Below are positions 34,007-41,830 of a stretch of 64,000 bases of DNA, in pieces; the stretch's first letter is position 1; every line of letters starts with the position of its first letter. Source of the stretch: Mycolicibacterium sp. J2 (GTDB lineage Bacteria; Actinomycetota; Actinomycetes; Mycobacteriales; Mycobacteriaceae). The DNA lies in contig NZ_JAPFPY010000027.1 in assembly GCF_026240945.1 (NCBI RefSeq), positions 23,517 through 87,516 of the forward strand, written 5' to 3'. The position numbers and the translations under genes were made by a program. The notes under the pieces were generated by a model. That model ran no database searches and was not told the origin of the DNA. It saw nothing but the letters and a program-made list of their open reading frames with translations.

Positions 34007-35218
34007 ATGCAGCGATCGATCAACCTGCGCACCGATTTCGCGATGGCCGGGATGGCCGCCGTCACCGCCGCCGCGGTGGTGGCCGCACCGCTCACCCCGG
34101 TCACGGTGGCGTCCGTACCACCGACGGTGATGCGCGAGGTCCGACTCGCCGCCGCCGTGCCGCCCGGTGGGCTGATCACCAGTTTCCTGCACAACCAGAC
34201 GGTCTACTGCTCGATCATCTGCCCATTGATCGCGCAGACCGGTGTGACGGCGGTGACCACCGCCCTACAGGCACCGGGGACCTTCCTGGCCGCGCTGTCG
34301 GCCGGTGATGTGCTCAAGGCGATAGGGGCGGCGGCCGCATCCGTGACCGGGCCGACCGAGGCTGCGGCGCAGAAGGCCATCGACGCCGACGCCGCCATCC
34401 CGGCGCAGCGCGCGCTCAACGCCTTCGAGGTCGGTGTCGTGGGTTTGTTGAACGTGTTGCCCGCGATTCAAGATGGCCTGCCCGGGATCGCCACGGCGCT
34501 TCAGAAGGCCCGGCAGGACACGTTCGACGCCCTCAATCTCCCGTTCGTCCCCAACCCCACCCCGACGGTGATGCCACGCGGGGTGTTCCAGGTCGCGGTG
34601 GTCGGCGCCATCAATGTGGTCGCGGCCGTGATCTTCCCGGCCTTCAATGACGTCCTGGCCGGCATCTTCCAGGTGCCCGATGCGGTGGCCAAGGAACTCG
34701 CGGCCTCCGGTAACCCGGTCCGAGCGCTGGCCGCGGGGATCAGGACGGCGGCCGGGTTGGCGGCGGCGGCAGGCAAGGTGGTCGCCCAGGCCGTGACGAC
34801 CGCGGTCGACGACGTCCGGGCTGCGGCGGCCGGGCAGCCGGCCAGCACCAGCCGGGCGCTACCGAAGACCGATTCCGGCACGACAGCCGCCATGACTTCC
34901 GCGACGACTTCGAAGGCCTTGACCGCACCGACGCCGAAGACCGTGGCGATCACGGCACCCAAGGCGGTCACCGCCTCCGCCTCACAACGCGACGACGCGC
35001 CCACCACCAAAACCGCCACCACCAAGCCCGACACCGACAAGCCCGACACCACTGCTACGTCCGCGAACATCAAGACCGCACAACCCAATCCGGTGCGTGA
35101 CGCCGCGTCGAACCTGCGCAACGCCGTGCACAACCTGGTCAAGAAGTTCACGCCGAAGCCGCCGCACCAGGACGGCGCCGCCAAGGAAAGCCACGGCACC
35201 GGCGCACACGGCAAGTGA
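34007..35218 (+). CDS. Secreted Ala-rich protein with basic C-terminal tail, unknown function
   Basis: 403 residues from ATG 34007, downstream of an AGTAGGGGG. The N-terminus looks like a signal peptide or anchor (RTDFAMAGMAAVTAAAVVAAPLTPVTVAS). Residues about 55-265 form a hydrophobic, Ala/Val-rich helical domain with an early Cys pair (VYCSIICPL) and segments such as FQVAVVGAINVVAAVIFPAF. From about 270 the chain is Thr/Ala/Lys/Pro-rich and probably disordered, ending LVKKFTPKPPHQDG then a His/Gly/Lys tail. A related domain occurs in several mycobacterial hypothetical proteins, but I know no function. The basic Pro-Lys tail could bind acidic wall polymers. It is convergent with a YihY-like gene, 6 bp apart. 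Confidence 0.75.
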   Translation: MQRSINLRTDFAMAGMAAVTAAAVVAAPLTPVTVASVPPTVMREVRLAAAVPPGGLITSFLHNQTVYCSIICPLIAQTGVTAVTTALQAPGTFLAALSAGDVLKAIGAAAASVTGPTEAAAQKAIDADAAIPAQRALNAFEVGVVGLLNVLPAIQDGLPGIATALQKARQDTFDALNLPFVPNPTPTVMPRGVFQVAVVGAINVVAAVIFPAFNDVLAGIFQVPDAVAKELAASGNPVRALAAGIRTAAGLAAAAGKVVAQAVTTAVDDVRAAAAGQPASTSRALPKTDSGTTAAMTSATTSKALTAPTPKTVAITAPKAVTASASQRDDAPTTKTATTKPDTDKPDTTATSANIKTAQPNPVRDAASNLRNAVHNLVKKFTPKPPHQDGAAKESHGTGAHGK

Positions 35219-35224
35219 TCGGCC

Positions 35225-36115
35225 TCAGGGTGCGGCGGCGGGTTCCTCGGTCTCGGATGCGACGACCGTCTCAGACGGGGCGTTGCGCTCCCACAGCACC
35301 GCACCGACGCACGCCGTCACCACCCAACCGGTGCCGATCACCCCGCACCAGGTGAGTAGTGCCATCGCCACCCCGATCGGGCCGAACTCGTCCCAGCCGG
35401 CAAGCAAGGGCGGGAAGAACATTCGTGCCGCCAGCGGCACGACCGTGCCGTCGATCAGCACACCGGCCAGACCGGCCAGGATCAGATACTTGCGGCCGCG
35501 GCCGCCGTCGCGCACCAGTAGCGCGGGGGTGGCGGTCCAGAAGATCCACACCGGCACGAGTGAGGCGAGGAACCGCAGCGTGCGCAAGCCCATGTGATGG
35601 TGACCTCCGAAGGCGATCCGCTCCCGGATGACGATCACCGCCAGATACAGCGCGAACCACACGACGCCGCGGCCCAACTTGGCCAACCACCCCAACTGCT
35701 CACGGCGCCAAGCCTTCGCGAAGATGCCGGCGATGGTCATCGACATCGGGATGCCCCACACCAGGAAGCCCGCGACACCGAGAAACGTCCAACTGGACCG
35801 CAACCCCGAGGCGCGGCCGAACACGGCCCGCACATGCTCGGTCATCGGGGACACCAGCCCGAGCTGGCGGCTGACGACGGTGCCCGGACTGGCGTTGTCG
35901 GCGAACCCCGTCAGATAACTGAAGCCCAGGATCATCAACGGGATGACGGTGGTGAACAACTGGACCGATACCACCGCCCCGAGCGTGCCACCGTCGATCT
36001 CGGTGAACCGGGCGACGACGGCGGCCACGAGACGTAGTTGGCGCCGCTCAGCCAGGCGCCGGTAGCGCTCCTCGAGCCGACGCCGCATGTCCACCGGATC
36101 GGCGTGCGTGCTCAT
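35225..36115 (-). CDS. YihY/BrkB-family membrane protein
   Basis: 296 residues from ATG 36115 (MSTHADPVDMRRRLEERYRRL). Five or six membrane helices are present, with the family pattern: VVSVQLFTTVIPLMILGFSYL, SWTFLGVAGFLVWGIPMSM, FALYLAVIVIRERIAFG and GPIGVAMALLTWCGVIGTGWVV. YihY/BrkB proteins (once called ribonuclease BN in error) have no settled function. The cytoplasmic N-terminus is Arg-rich. Upstream readings to 36523 overlap the divergent transporter gene and show no protein-like sequence, so they are not accepted. It shares a 175-bp divergent intergenic region with the peptide transporter operon. Confidence 0.85.
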   Translation of the reverse strand: MSTHADPVDMRRRLEERYRRLAERRQLRLVAAVVARFTEIDGGTLGAVVSVQLFTTVIPLMILGFSYLTGFADNASPGTVVSRQLGLVSPMTEHVRAVFGRASGLRSSWTFLGVAGFLVWGIPMSMTIAGIFAKAWRREQLGWLAKLGRGVVWFALYLAVIVIRERIAFGGHHHMGLRTLRFLASLVPVWIFWTATPALLVRDGGRGRKYLILAGLAGVLIDGTVVPLAARMFFPPLLAGWDEFGPIGVAMALLTWCGVIGTGWVVTACVGAVLWERNAPSETVVASETEEPAAAP

Positions 36116-36255
36116 CCCCTGCAGATTAGTGCCGCCCGCACCGGAGTCACCGGCCGCACAGCATCTTCCCACCTGGTTCACAGCACCGTGATCTGGCCGA
36201 ACCGATCGCCAGGTGTAACCGCGCGGCGATGCGGGTACAGCCCAGTGTCCCGTCT

Positions 36256-36279
36256 GCCGCGGCCCGCTTGGGCCGCGGC
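36256..36279 (+). promoter_or_regulatory. GC-rich hairpin just upstream of the peptide-binding lipoprotein gene
   Basis: A perfect 10-bp stem, GCCGCGGCCC / GGGCCGCGGC, with a GCTT loop ends 5 bp before the GGAAAG ribosome site of the next gene. It is stable enough to form in mRNA and could influence initiation or early transcription of the transporter operon. Confidence 0.45.
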
Positions 36280-36299
36280 CCTGCCGGAAAGTGATGGAT

Positions 36300-37823
36300 A
36301 TGCGCCTGGTTGCGGCCATGCTCGCCGCCGTGATCGTCCTGGCTTCCACGGCCTGCTCACCGGGCGAACGCGTCGACCTGGGGTCGGATGCAGGCAATCT
36401 GATCGCCGCCATCGCCGGTGAACCCGACCAACTCGACCCGCAGAAGACCAGCGCGTATTTCTCCTTCGAGGTGCTGGAAAACGTGTTCGACACCCTGGTG
36501 GAGCCGGGCGACGACCTCACCATGCGCCCTGCGCTGGCGCAATCCTGGGAGACGTCCCCCGATCAACTGGTGTGGACGTTCCGGCTACGCCGCGGCGTCA
36601 CCTTCCATGACGGCAGCCCGTTGACCGCCGCCGACGTCGTGTACTCCTACCGGCGCATCATCGACGAAAAACTGGCCAACGCCGACAAACTCAGCGCCGT
36701 CACCGATATCAGCGCCCCCGACGAGCACACCGTGCGGATCGCCGTGGCACATCCGACGCCCAACCTGCTCACCAATCTCGGCGGCTTCAAAGGTATGGCG
36801 ATCGTGCAGCGCCGCAACGTCGAAGACGGTCAGATCGCCACTCACCCGATCGGTACGGGTCCCTTCGCCTTCGTCGCCCGCAAGAGTGGCGATTCGATCA
36901 CGCTGCGCGCCAATCCCCGGTATTGGGCCGGCGCCCCGAAGATCCCCGGGGTGACGTTCCGGTTCATCAGCGAATCGTCGACGGCCCTGTCGGCGTTGCA
37001 GGCCGGTGAAATCGACTGGACCGATGCGGTCCCCGCCCAGCGCGTCGCCCAGCTACGCAACGACGACTCCCTGCACCTTGCGGTGATACCGAGCAACGAC
37101 TATTGGTATCTCGCCCTCAACCAGGCCCGCGCGCCGTGGAACGATGTGCGGGTACGCCAGGCGGTCGCCTACGCCATCGACCGGCCCTCGATCGTCCAAG
37201 CCACCAGTTACGGCACGGCGCAGGCCAATCAGCTGGCCATCCCAGAGGGAAATCCGTGGTTCGTGCCGTACGACCGCTACCACCGCGATATCGCGAAAGC
37301 ACGCGAGCTGTTGCAGCAGGCCGGTGCCGCGCCGAAAACCATGGACATGCTGGTCACCAGTGAGTACCCGCAGACCGTCACCGCCGCCCAGGTGATCGCC
37401 GACAACCTTGCGCCGCTGGGCATCACCGCCAACATCCGCACTGTGGATTTCGCCACCTGGCTCGACGAACAGAACAGCGGACACTTCGACATGCTGATGA
37501 TGGGATGGCTGGGAAACATCGACCCTGACGACTTCTACTACGCGCAGCATCACAGCGGTGGCGCCAGCAACGCCCAGAAATTCTCCGATCCGCGCGTCGA
37601 CGCACTGCTCGACGCCGGCCGCACGCAGACCGATCAGCGGGCACGCAAGGACGACTACGCACGCGCTGCCACCCTGATCGCCGACGAGGTGAGCTATATC
37701 TACCTGTACAACCCTGCGGTCATCCAGGCCTGGTCACCCACCCTCGGCGGATACGAGGCGCGCCGCGACAAGGCGATCCGGTTCCGCGACGCCGTATTAC
37801 AGACCGGCGGTGAGAATCGGTGA
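36300..37823 (+). CDS. Peptide ABC transporter substrate-binding lipoprotein (DppA type)
   Basis: 507 residues from ATG 36300, which has GGAAAG at the right distance; GTG 36291 and ATG 36294 are in frame but too close to it. A lipoprotein signal ends LASTAC with lipidation at Cys19. The mature protein is an SBP_bac_5 family member: NLIAAIAGEPDQLDPQKTS at its start, then TFRLRRGVTFHDGSPLTAADVVYSYRR, GTGPF and VRQAVAYAIDR. It captures peptides or similar solutes outside the membrane. Its stop overlaps the permease start (GTGA), so the whole dpp-like set is one translation-coupled operon. Ligand specificity cannot be read. Confidence 0.94.
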   Translation: MRLVAAMLAAVIVLASTACSPGERVDLGSDAGNLIAAIAGEPDQLDPQKTSAYFSFEVLENVFDTLVEPGDDLTMRPALAQSWETSPDQLVWTFRLRRGVTFHDGSPLTAADVVYSYRRIIDEKLANADKLSAVTDISAPDEHTVRIAVAHPTPNLLTNLGGFKGMAIVQRRNVEDGQIATHPIGTGPFAFVARKSGDSITLRANPRYWAGAPKIPGVTFRFISESSTALSALQAGEIDWTDAVPAQRVAQLRNDDSLHLAVIPSNDYWYLALNQARAPWNDVRVRQAVAYAIDRPSIVQATSYGTAQANQLAIPEGNPWFVPYDRYHRDIAKARELLQQAGAAPKTMDMLVTSEYPQTVTAAQVIADNLAPLGITANIRTVDFATWLDEQNSGHFDMLMMGWLGNIDPDDFYYAQHHSGGASNAQKFSDPRVDALLDAGRTQTDQRARKDDYARAATLIADEVSYIYLYNPAVIQAWSPTLGGYEARRDKAIRFRDAVLQTGGENR

Positions 37824-38770
37824 CGGTACTCAAATTCCTGGCCCGCAGGCTGGCCTACTCGCTGGTGGTGCTGGTCGGTGTGCTGATCGTGGTGTTCGCG
37901 TTGGTGCACCTGGTGCCCGGAGACCCGGTTCGGATCGCGCTCGGCACCCGTTACACCCCGGAGGCCTACCACGCGCTGCGCGAAGCCAGCGGTTTGGATC
38001 GTCCTCTGCTCGCCCAATTCGCCAGTTACCTCGGCCATGCCGCCACCGGTAATCTCGGCGTCAGCTTCCGCAACGGCGATCCGGTGACGCAGGTGCTGCT
38101 GGAGCGGCTGCCTGCCACGGTGTCCTTGGCCGTCGTCGGAATCGTGCTGGCCCTGGTGATCGCGCCGCCCGCCGGCATCTACGCGGCGTTGCGGGAAGGC
38201 CGGCTCAGTGACGCGATTGTCCGCGCCACAAGCCAATTCGGTGTCTCGGTGCCCGACTTCTGGTTGGGCATCCTGCTCATCTCGCTGTTCTCGTCGGTGC
38301 TGGGCTGGTTGCCGACGTCGGGATACCGACCGTTGTTCGACGACCCGGTCGGGTGGTTGCGTCACGTCATCCTGCCGGGGCTCACCGTCGGGGTGGTGGC
38401 GGCGGCGATCCTGACGCGTTACGTCCGGTCGGCGGTGCTGGAGGTGGCGGCGATGGGTTATGTGCGCACGGCGCGCTCGAAAGGCCTGCCGCCACGGGTG
38501 GTCACGCTGCGTCACACCGTCCGCAATGCGCTGGTGCCCATCCTCACCATCACCGGTATCCAGTTGGCCACCATCCTAGGCGGGGTCATCGTCGTGGAGG
38601 TGGTGTTCTCCTGGCCGGGGTTGGGCCGGCTGGTGTACAACTCGGTGGCGGCCCGCGACTACCCCGTCATCCAGGGCGCCGTCTTGCTGATCGCGGTGTT
38701 GTTCCTGGCGGTCAATCTTCTGGTCGACCTGCTCTACGCGATCGCCGACCCGCGAATCAGGCTGTCGTGA
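37820..38770 (+). CDS. Peptide ABC transporter permease (DppB type)
   Basis: 316 residues from GTG 37820. Six membrane helices are present, with the typical DppB/OppB opening FLARRLAYSLVVLVGVLIVVFALVHLVPGDP, the FGVSVPDFWLGILLI segment and the EAA-like loop AAMGYVRTARSKGLPP that contacts the ATPase. It forms the translocation pore with the DppC-like protein. Its start overlaps the binding-protein gene, and its stop overlaps the start of the next permease gene by 4 bp. Confidence 0.95.
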   Translation: MTVLKFLARRLAYSLVVLVGVLIVVFALVHLVPGDPVRIALGTRYTPEAYHALREASGLDRPLLAQFASYLGHAATGNLGVSFRNGDPVTQVLLERLPATVSLAVVGIVLALVIAPPAGIYAALREGRLSDAIVRATSQFGVSVPDFWLGILLISLFSSVLGWLPTSGYRPLFDDPVGWLRHVILPGLTVGVVAAAILTRYVRSAVLEVAAMGYVRTARSKGLPPRVVTLRHTVRNALVPILTITGIQLATILGGVIVVEVVFSWPGLGRLVYNSVAARDYPVIQGAVLLIAVLFLAVNLLVDLLYAIADPRIRLS

Positions 38771-39633
38771 GCGACCAACGGGTCAAGGCCTGGCGGTTGT
38801 TGGCCGCCAACCCGCTCACGGTGCTCAGCGCCGCGGTGCTGGCCGGCGTCGTCGTGATCGCCCTGACGGCTGCGTGGATCGCCCCCTACGGCGTCAACGA
38901 TGTGGACGTCCCCCAGGCGCTGCGGCCACCCAGCGGTGCGCACTGGTTGGGCACCGACGAACTGGGCCGGGATGTGTTGTCCCGGATACTGGTTGCGGTC
39001 CAGGCCTCGATGAAGGTGGCGGTGGTCAGCGTGGCCTTCGCCGCCGTCGTCGGGGTGACGTTGGGGGTGCTGGCGGGGTATCGCGGCGGTTGGCTGGACA
39101 CCGTGGTGATGCGGGTGGTCGACGTGTTGTTCGCGTTCCCGGTGTTGCTCTTGGCGCTGGCCATCGTGGCCATCCTCGGGCCGGGCTTGGGCACAACGAT
39201 TTTGGCGATCGGGGTGGTGTATACGCCGATTTTCGCGCGGGTGGCGCGGGCCAGCACGCTGTCGGTACGGGTGGAACCGTATGTCGCCGTCTCGCGCACC
39301 ATGGGCACCGGTTCGGGTTACATCCTGGTCCGACACATCCTGCCGAACATCACCGGTCCGCTCATCGTGCAGACATCGCTGTCCTTGGCATTCGCGATTC
39401 TGTCGGAGGCGGCGCTGTCCTTCCTCGGGCTCGGGCTGCAGCCGCCGCAACCGTCACTGGGCCGGATGATCTTCGACGCCCAGGGTTTCGTGACACTGGC
39501 GTGGTGGATGGCGGTGTTCCCGGGCGCAGCCATCTTCGTGATCGTGTTGGCGTTCAACCTGTTCGGCGACGGCCTGCGTGACGTGCTGGACCCCAAGCAG
39601 CGCACCATGATCGAGGCCAGGAGGCGCCGATGA
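38767..39633 (+). CDS. Peptide ABC transporter permease (DppC type)
   Basis: 288 residues from GTG 38767, in a GTGA overlap with dppB. It opens with a short cytoplasmic stretch and LTVLSAAVLAGVVVIALTAAWIAPYG, then HWLGTDELGRDVLSRIL, the DppC/OppC hallmark, and the EAA loop EPYVAVSRTMGTGSGYILVRHILPN. Five or six membrane helices. A longer reading from 38353 overlaps dppB and encodes an Arg/Gly-rich non-protein-like stretch, so it is rejected. It pairs with the DppB-like permease. Confidence 0.94.
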   Translation: MSDQRVKAWRLLAANPLTVLSAAVLAGVVVIALTAAWIAPYGVNDVDVPQALRPPSGAHWLGTDELGRDVLSRILVAVQASMKVAVVSVAFAAVVGVTLGVLAGYRGGWLDTVVMRVVDVLFAFPVLLLALAIVAILGPGLGTTILAIGVVYTPIFARVARASTLSVRVEPYVAVSRTMGTGSGYILVRHILPNITGPLIVQTSLSLAFAILSEAALSFLGLGLQPPQPSLGRMIFDAQGFVTLAWWMAVFPGAAIFVIVLAFNLFGDGLRDVLDPKQRTMIEARRRR

Positions 39634-41231
39634 CCGATCCAGTGCTGGCCGTCGAGAACCTGGCCGTCCGAATCGGCCGCCGGGAGATCGTGCGTCAGGT
39701 GTCCTTCGAGGTGGCGCGCGAGCAGACCCTCGGCATCGTCGGCGAGTCCGGCTCCGGCAAATCGATGACCGTACTGGCGGCCACCGGACTGCTCGACGCC
39801 CCGGGCGCCGTGATCAGCGGCTCCAGCATGCTTGCGGGGCAACAGGAACTGGTCGGAGCGTCGGCCCGGACGCTGCGCCACGTGCATGGCGGCCGCATCG
39901 GTTTCGTCTTCCAAGACCCAGGAACGTCACTGAATCCCTTGCTCACCGTGGAGCGCCAGATCACCGAGACATTGGAGACCCACAAACGTCGCACCCGTCG
40001 GGAAGCCCGGGCGCGGGCGCTGGAGCTGCTCGAGGCGGTCGGCCTGCCCGAACCGCAGAACCGGTTGCGCAGCTACCCGCACCAGCTATCCGGTGGGCAA
40101 CGCCAGCGCGTGATGGTCGCGATCGCGCTGGCCTGCGATCCGGAACTGCTGGTCGCCGACGAGCCCACCACCGCACTCGATGTCACGACACAGGCGCAGA
40201 TCATCGCGTTGGTCCGGGATCTGCAGCGGGACTTCGGCACCGCGGTGGTATGGATCAGCCACGACCTCGGCGTCATCGGTGAGGTCGCGGACACGGTCAC
40301 GGTGCTGCGCGATGGCGCGGTGGTCGAGCGGGCGAGCGTCGAGGGCATCTTCACTGATCCGCGGCAGCCCTACACTCGCGAATTACTCAGCGCCCGACCG
40401 GTGTTGGGGTCCGGCGGCCCGCCACCGGCACCCGCCGACGCGGAGGTGCTGTTGGACGTCGCGGGCCTTGACGTCCGGTTCCCGGTCACCACACCCGTCG
40501 GCCGGTCGGTGGTGCATGCCGTCAAGGACCTGTCGTTCCGCATCCGACGCGGCACCACGCTGGGTCTGGTGGGTGAATCCGGGTCGGGCAAATCGACGGT
40601 TGCCGCGGCACTGACCGGGCAACTGGCGCCCGACTCCGGTAGCGCACGCCTGGACGGCACCGATGTGCTGCACCTGCGGCGCAACCAGCAGCGCGCCGTG
40701 CGGCGGCGGATCAGCCTGGTGATGCAGGACCCGTTCGCCGCCCTCAATCCGCGCATGCCGGTGGGGGCCTCGATCACCGAGCCACTGGTGGTGCATCGTC
40801 TGGTCGACCGCCGGCAGCGGGCCACCCGCGTCGGCGAACTACTCGACGCCGTCGGGCTGTCGGCATCGTTCGCATCCCGCTACCCGCACGAGCTGTCCGG
40901 CGGGCAACGTCAACGGGTGAACATTGCACGGGCGCTGGCCGTACAGCCCGAACTGCTGATCCTGGACGAGGCGACCGCGTCGTTGGATGTGTCGGTGCAG
41001 GCCAAGGTGCTCGACCTGTTGCGGGACCTGCAGCGCGACCTCGGACTGACCTACCTTTTCATCGCACATGATCTGGCGATCATCGAGCGGTTGAGCCACG
41101 ATGTCCTGGTGCTGCGCGCGGGCGAGGCGGTCGAATACCGTCCCGCCGCAGAGCTGTTTTCCGCTCCTGAGCACGAGTACACCCGGGGCTTACTGGCGGC
41201 GGTACCGCCGGATCGGTTGACGCGTGCCTGA
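39630..41231 (+). CDS. Fused DppD-DppF peptide ABC transporter ATPase
   Basis: 533 residues with two ABC domains in one chain. The first has Walker A GESGSGKSM, signature LSGGQRQRV and Walker B ELLVADEPTTALD; the second has GESGSGKST, LSGGQRQRV and ELLILDEATASLD. Each is followed by the oligopeptide-transporter C-terminal pattern (PYTRELLSARPVL and EYTRGLLAAVP). Both sites look competent. The fusion replaces the separate DppD and DppF subunits. It overlaps dppC by ATGA and the methyltransferase gene by 8 bp. Confidence 0.95.
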   Translation: MTDPVLAVENLAVRIGRREIVRQVSFEVAREQTLGIVGESGSGKSMTVLAATGLLDAPGAVISGSSMLAGQQELVGASARTLRHVHGGRIGFVFQDPGTSLNPLLTVERQITETLETHKRRTRREARARALELLEAVGLPEPQNRLRSYPHQLSGGQRQRVMVAIALACDPELLVADEPTTALDVTTQAQIIALVRDLQRDFGTAVVWISHDLGVIGEVADTVTVLRDGAVVERASVEGIFTDPRQPYTRELLSARPVLGSGGPPPAPADAEVLLDVAGLDVRFPVTTPVGRSVVHAVKDLSFRIRRGTTLGLVGESGSGKSTVAAALTGQLAPDSGSARLDGTDVLHLRRNQQRAVRRRISLVMQDPFAALNPRMPVGASITEPLVVHRLVDRRQRATRVGELLDAVGLSASFASRYPHELSGGQRQRVNIARALAVQPELLILDEATASLDVSVQAKVLDLLRDLQRDLGLTYLFIAHDLAIIERLSHDVLVLRAGEAVEYRPAAELFSAPEHEYTRGLLAAVPPDRLTRA

Positions 41232-41823
41232 ACGGGACTACTGGAACCACAACACCGCGTACCACGGCCGGCTGATCAGGATCGCGGCCGAACACCCCGG
41301 GGATGTGCTCGATGTCGGCTGCGGGGAGGGCCTGCTGGCCCAGCGACTGGCACATGTGTCGCGCACCGTCACCGCGATCGACCCCGACGCCGCCGCCGTC
41401 CGGCGAGCCCGGGCCCGCGTCGCAGCCCTGCCGAATGTGACCGTCACCGACACGTCGTTCACGTCGTTCGATCCGGGCGAGCAGCGGTTCGGGCTCATCA
41501 CCTTCGTGGCCACGCTGCATCACATGGACCTGCGCGCGTCGCTGACGAAGGCGCGGGATCTGTTGGCGCCGGGCGGCACTCTCGCCGTTGTCGGTGTGGC
41601 TGCCAATGGCACCGTCGGTGACTGGATCGTCGACGTGCTGCGCGTGCCGTTCGCCCGGGTCGCCGGAGTACTGCACGGCGAGACCCGGGACATCGGCGTG
41701 ACGGTCGCCGAACCCCGCGAATCGTTGCGCGAGATCCGGCGCACCGCCACGCAGATCCTGCCGGGCGTATCCATCCGCCGCGGCGTCTACTACCGCTACC
41801 TGCTGCGTTGGTGCAACGGCTGA
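41224..41823 (+). CDS. SAM-dependent class I methyltransferase
   Basis: 199 residues from GTG 41224. It has the Rossmann motif DVLDVGCGEGLLAQRLA (motif I), TAIDPDAAAVRRAR (acidic residue binding the SAM ribose), LITFVATLHHMD (post-motif region) and LLAPGGTLAVVGVA (motif III). The C-terminal third (DWIVDVLRVPFARVAGVLHG) may bind substrate. The start lies 8 bp inside the transporter ATPase gene, so it is coupled to the peptide-uptake operon; it may modify the imported compound, or the association may be fortuitous. Close to UbiE/small-molecule O-methyltransferases in outline; substrate unknown. Confidence 0.87.
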   Translation: MPERDYWNHNTAYHGRLIRIAAEHPGDVLDVGCGEGLLAQRLAHVSRTVTAIDPDAAAVRRARARVAALPNVTVTDTSFTSFDPGEQRFGLITFVATLHHMDLRASLTKARDLLAPGGTLAVVGVAANGTVGDWIVDVLRVPFARVAGVLHGETRDIGVTVAEPRESLREIRRTATQILPGVSIRRGVYYRYLLRWCNG

Positions 41824-41830
41824 CCGGTGC

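Noticed and set aside
38353..38766. N-terminal extension of the DppC-like permease
   Set aside because: It overlaps dppB out of frame and encodes Arg/Gly-rich non-conserved sequence; GTG 38767 in a GTGA overlap is the natural start.
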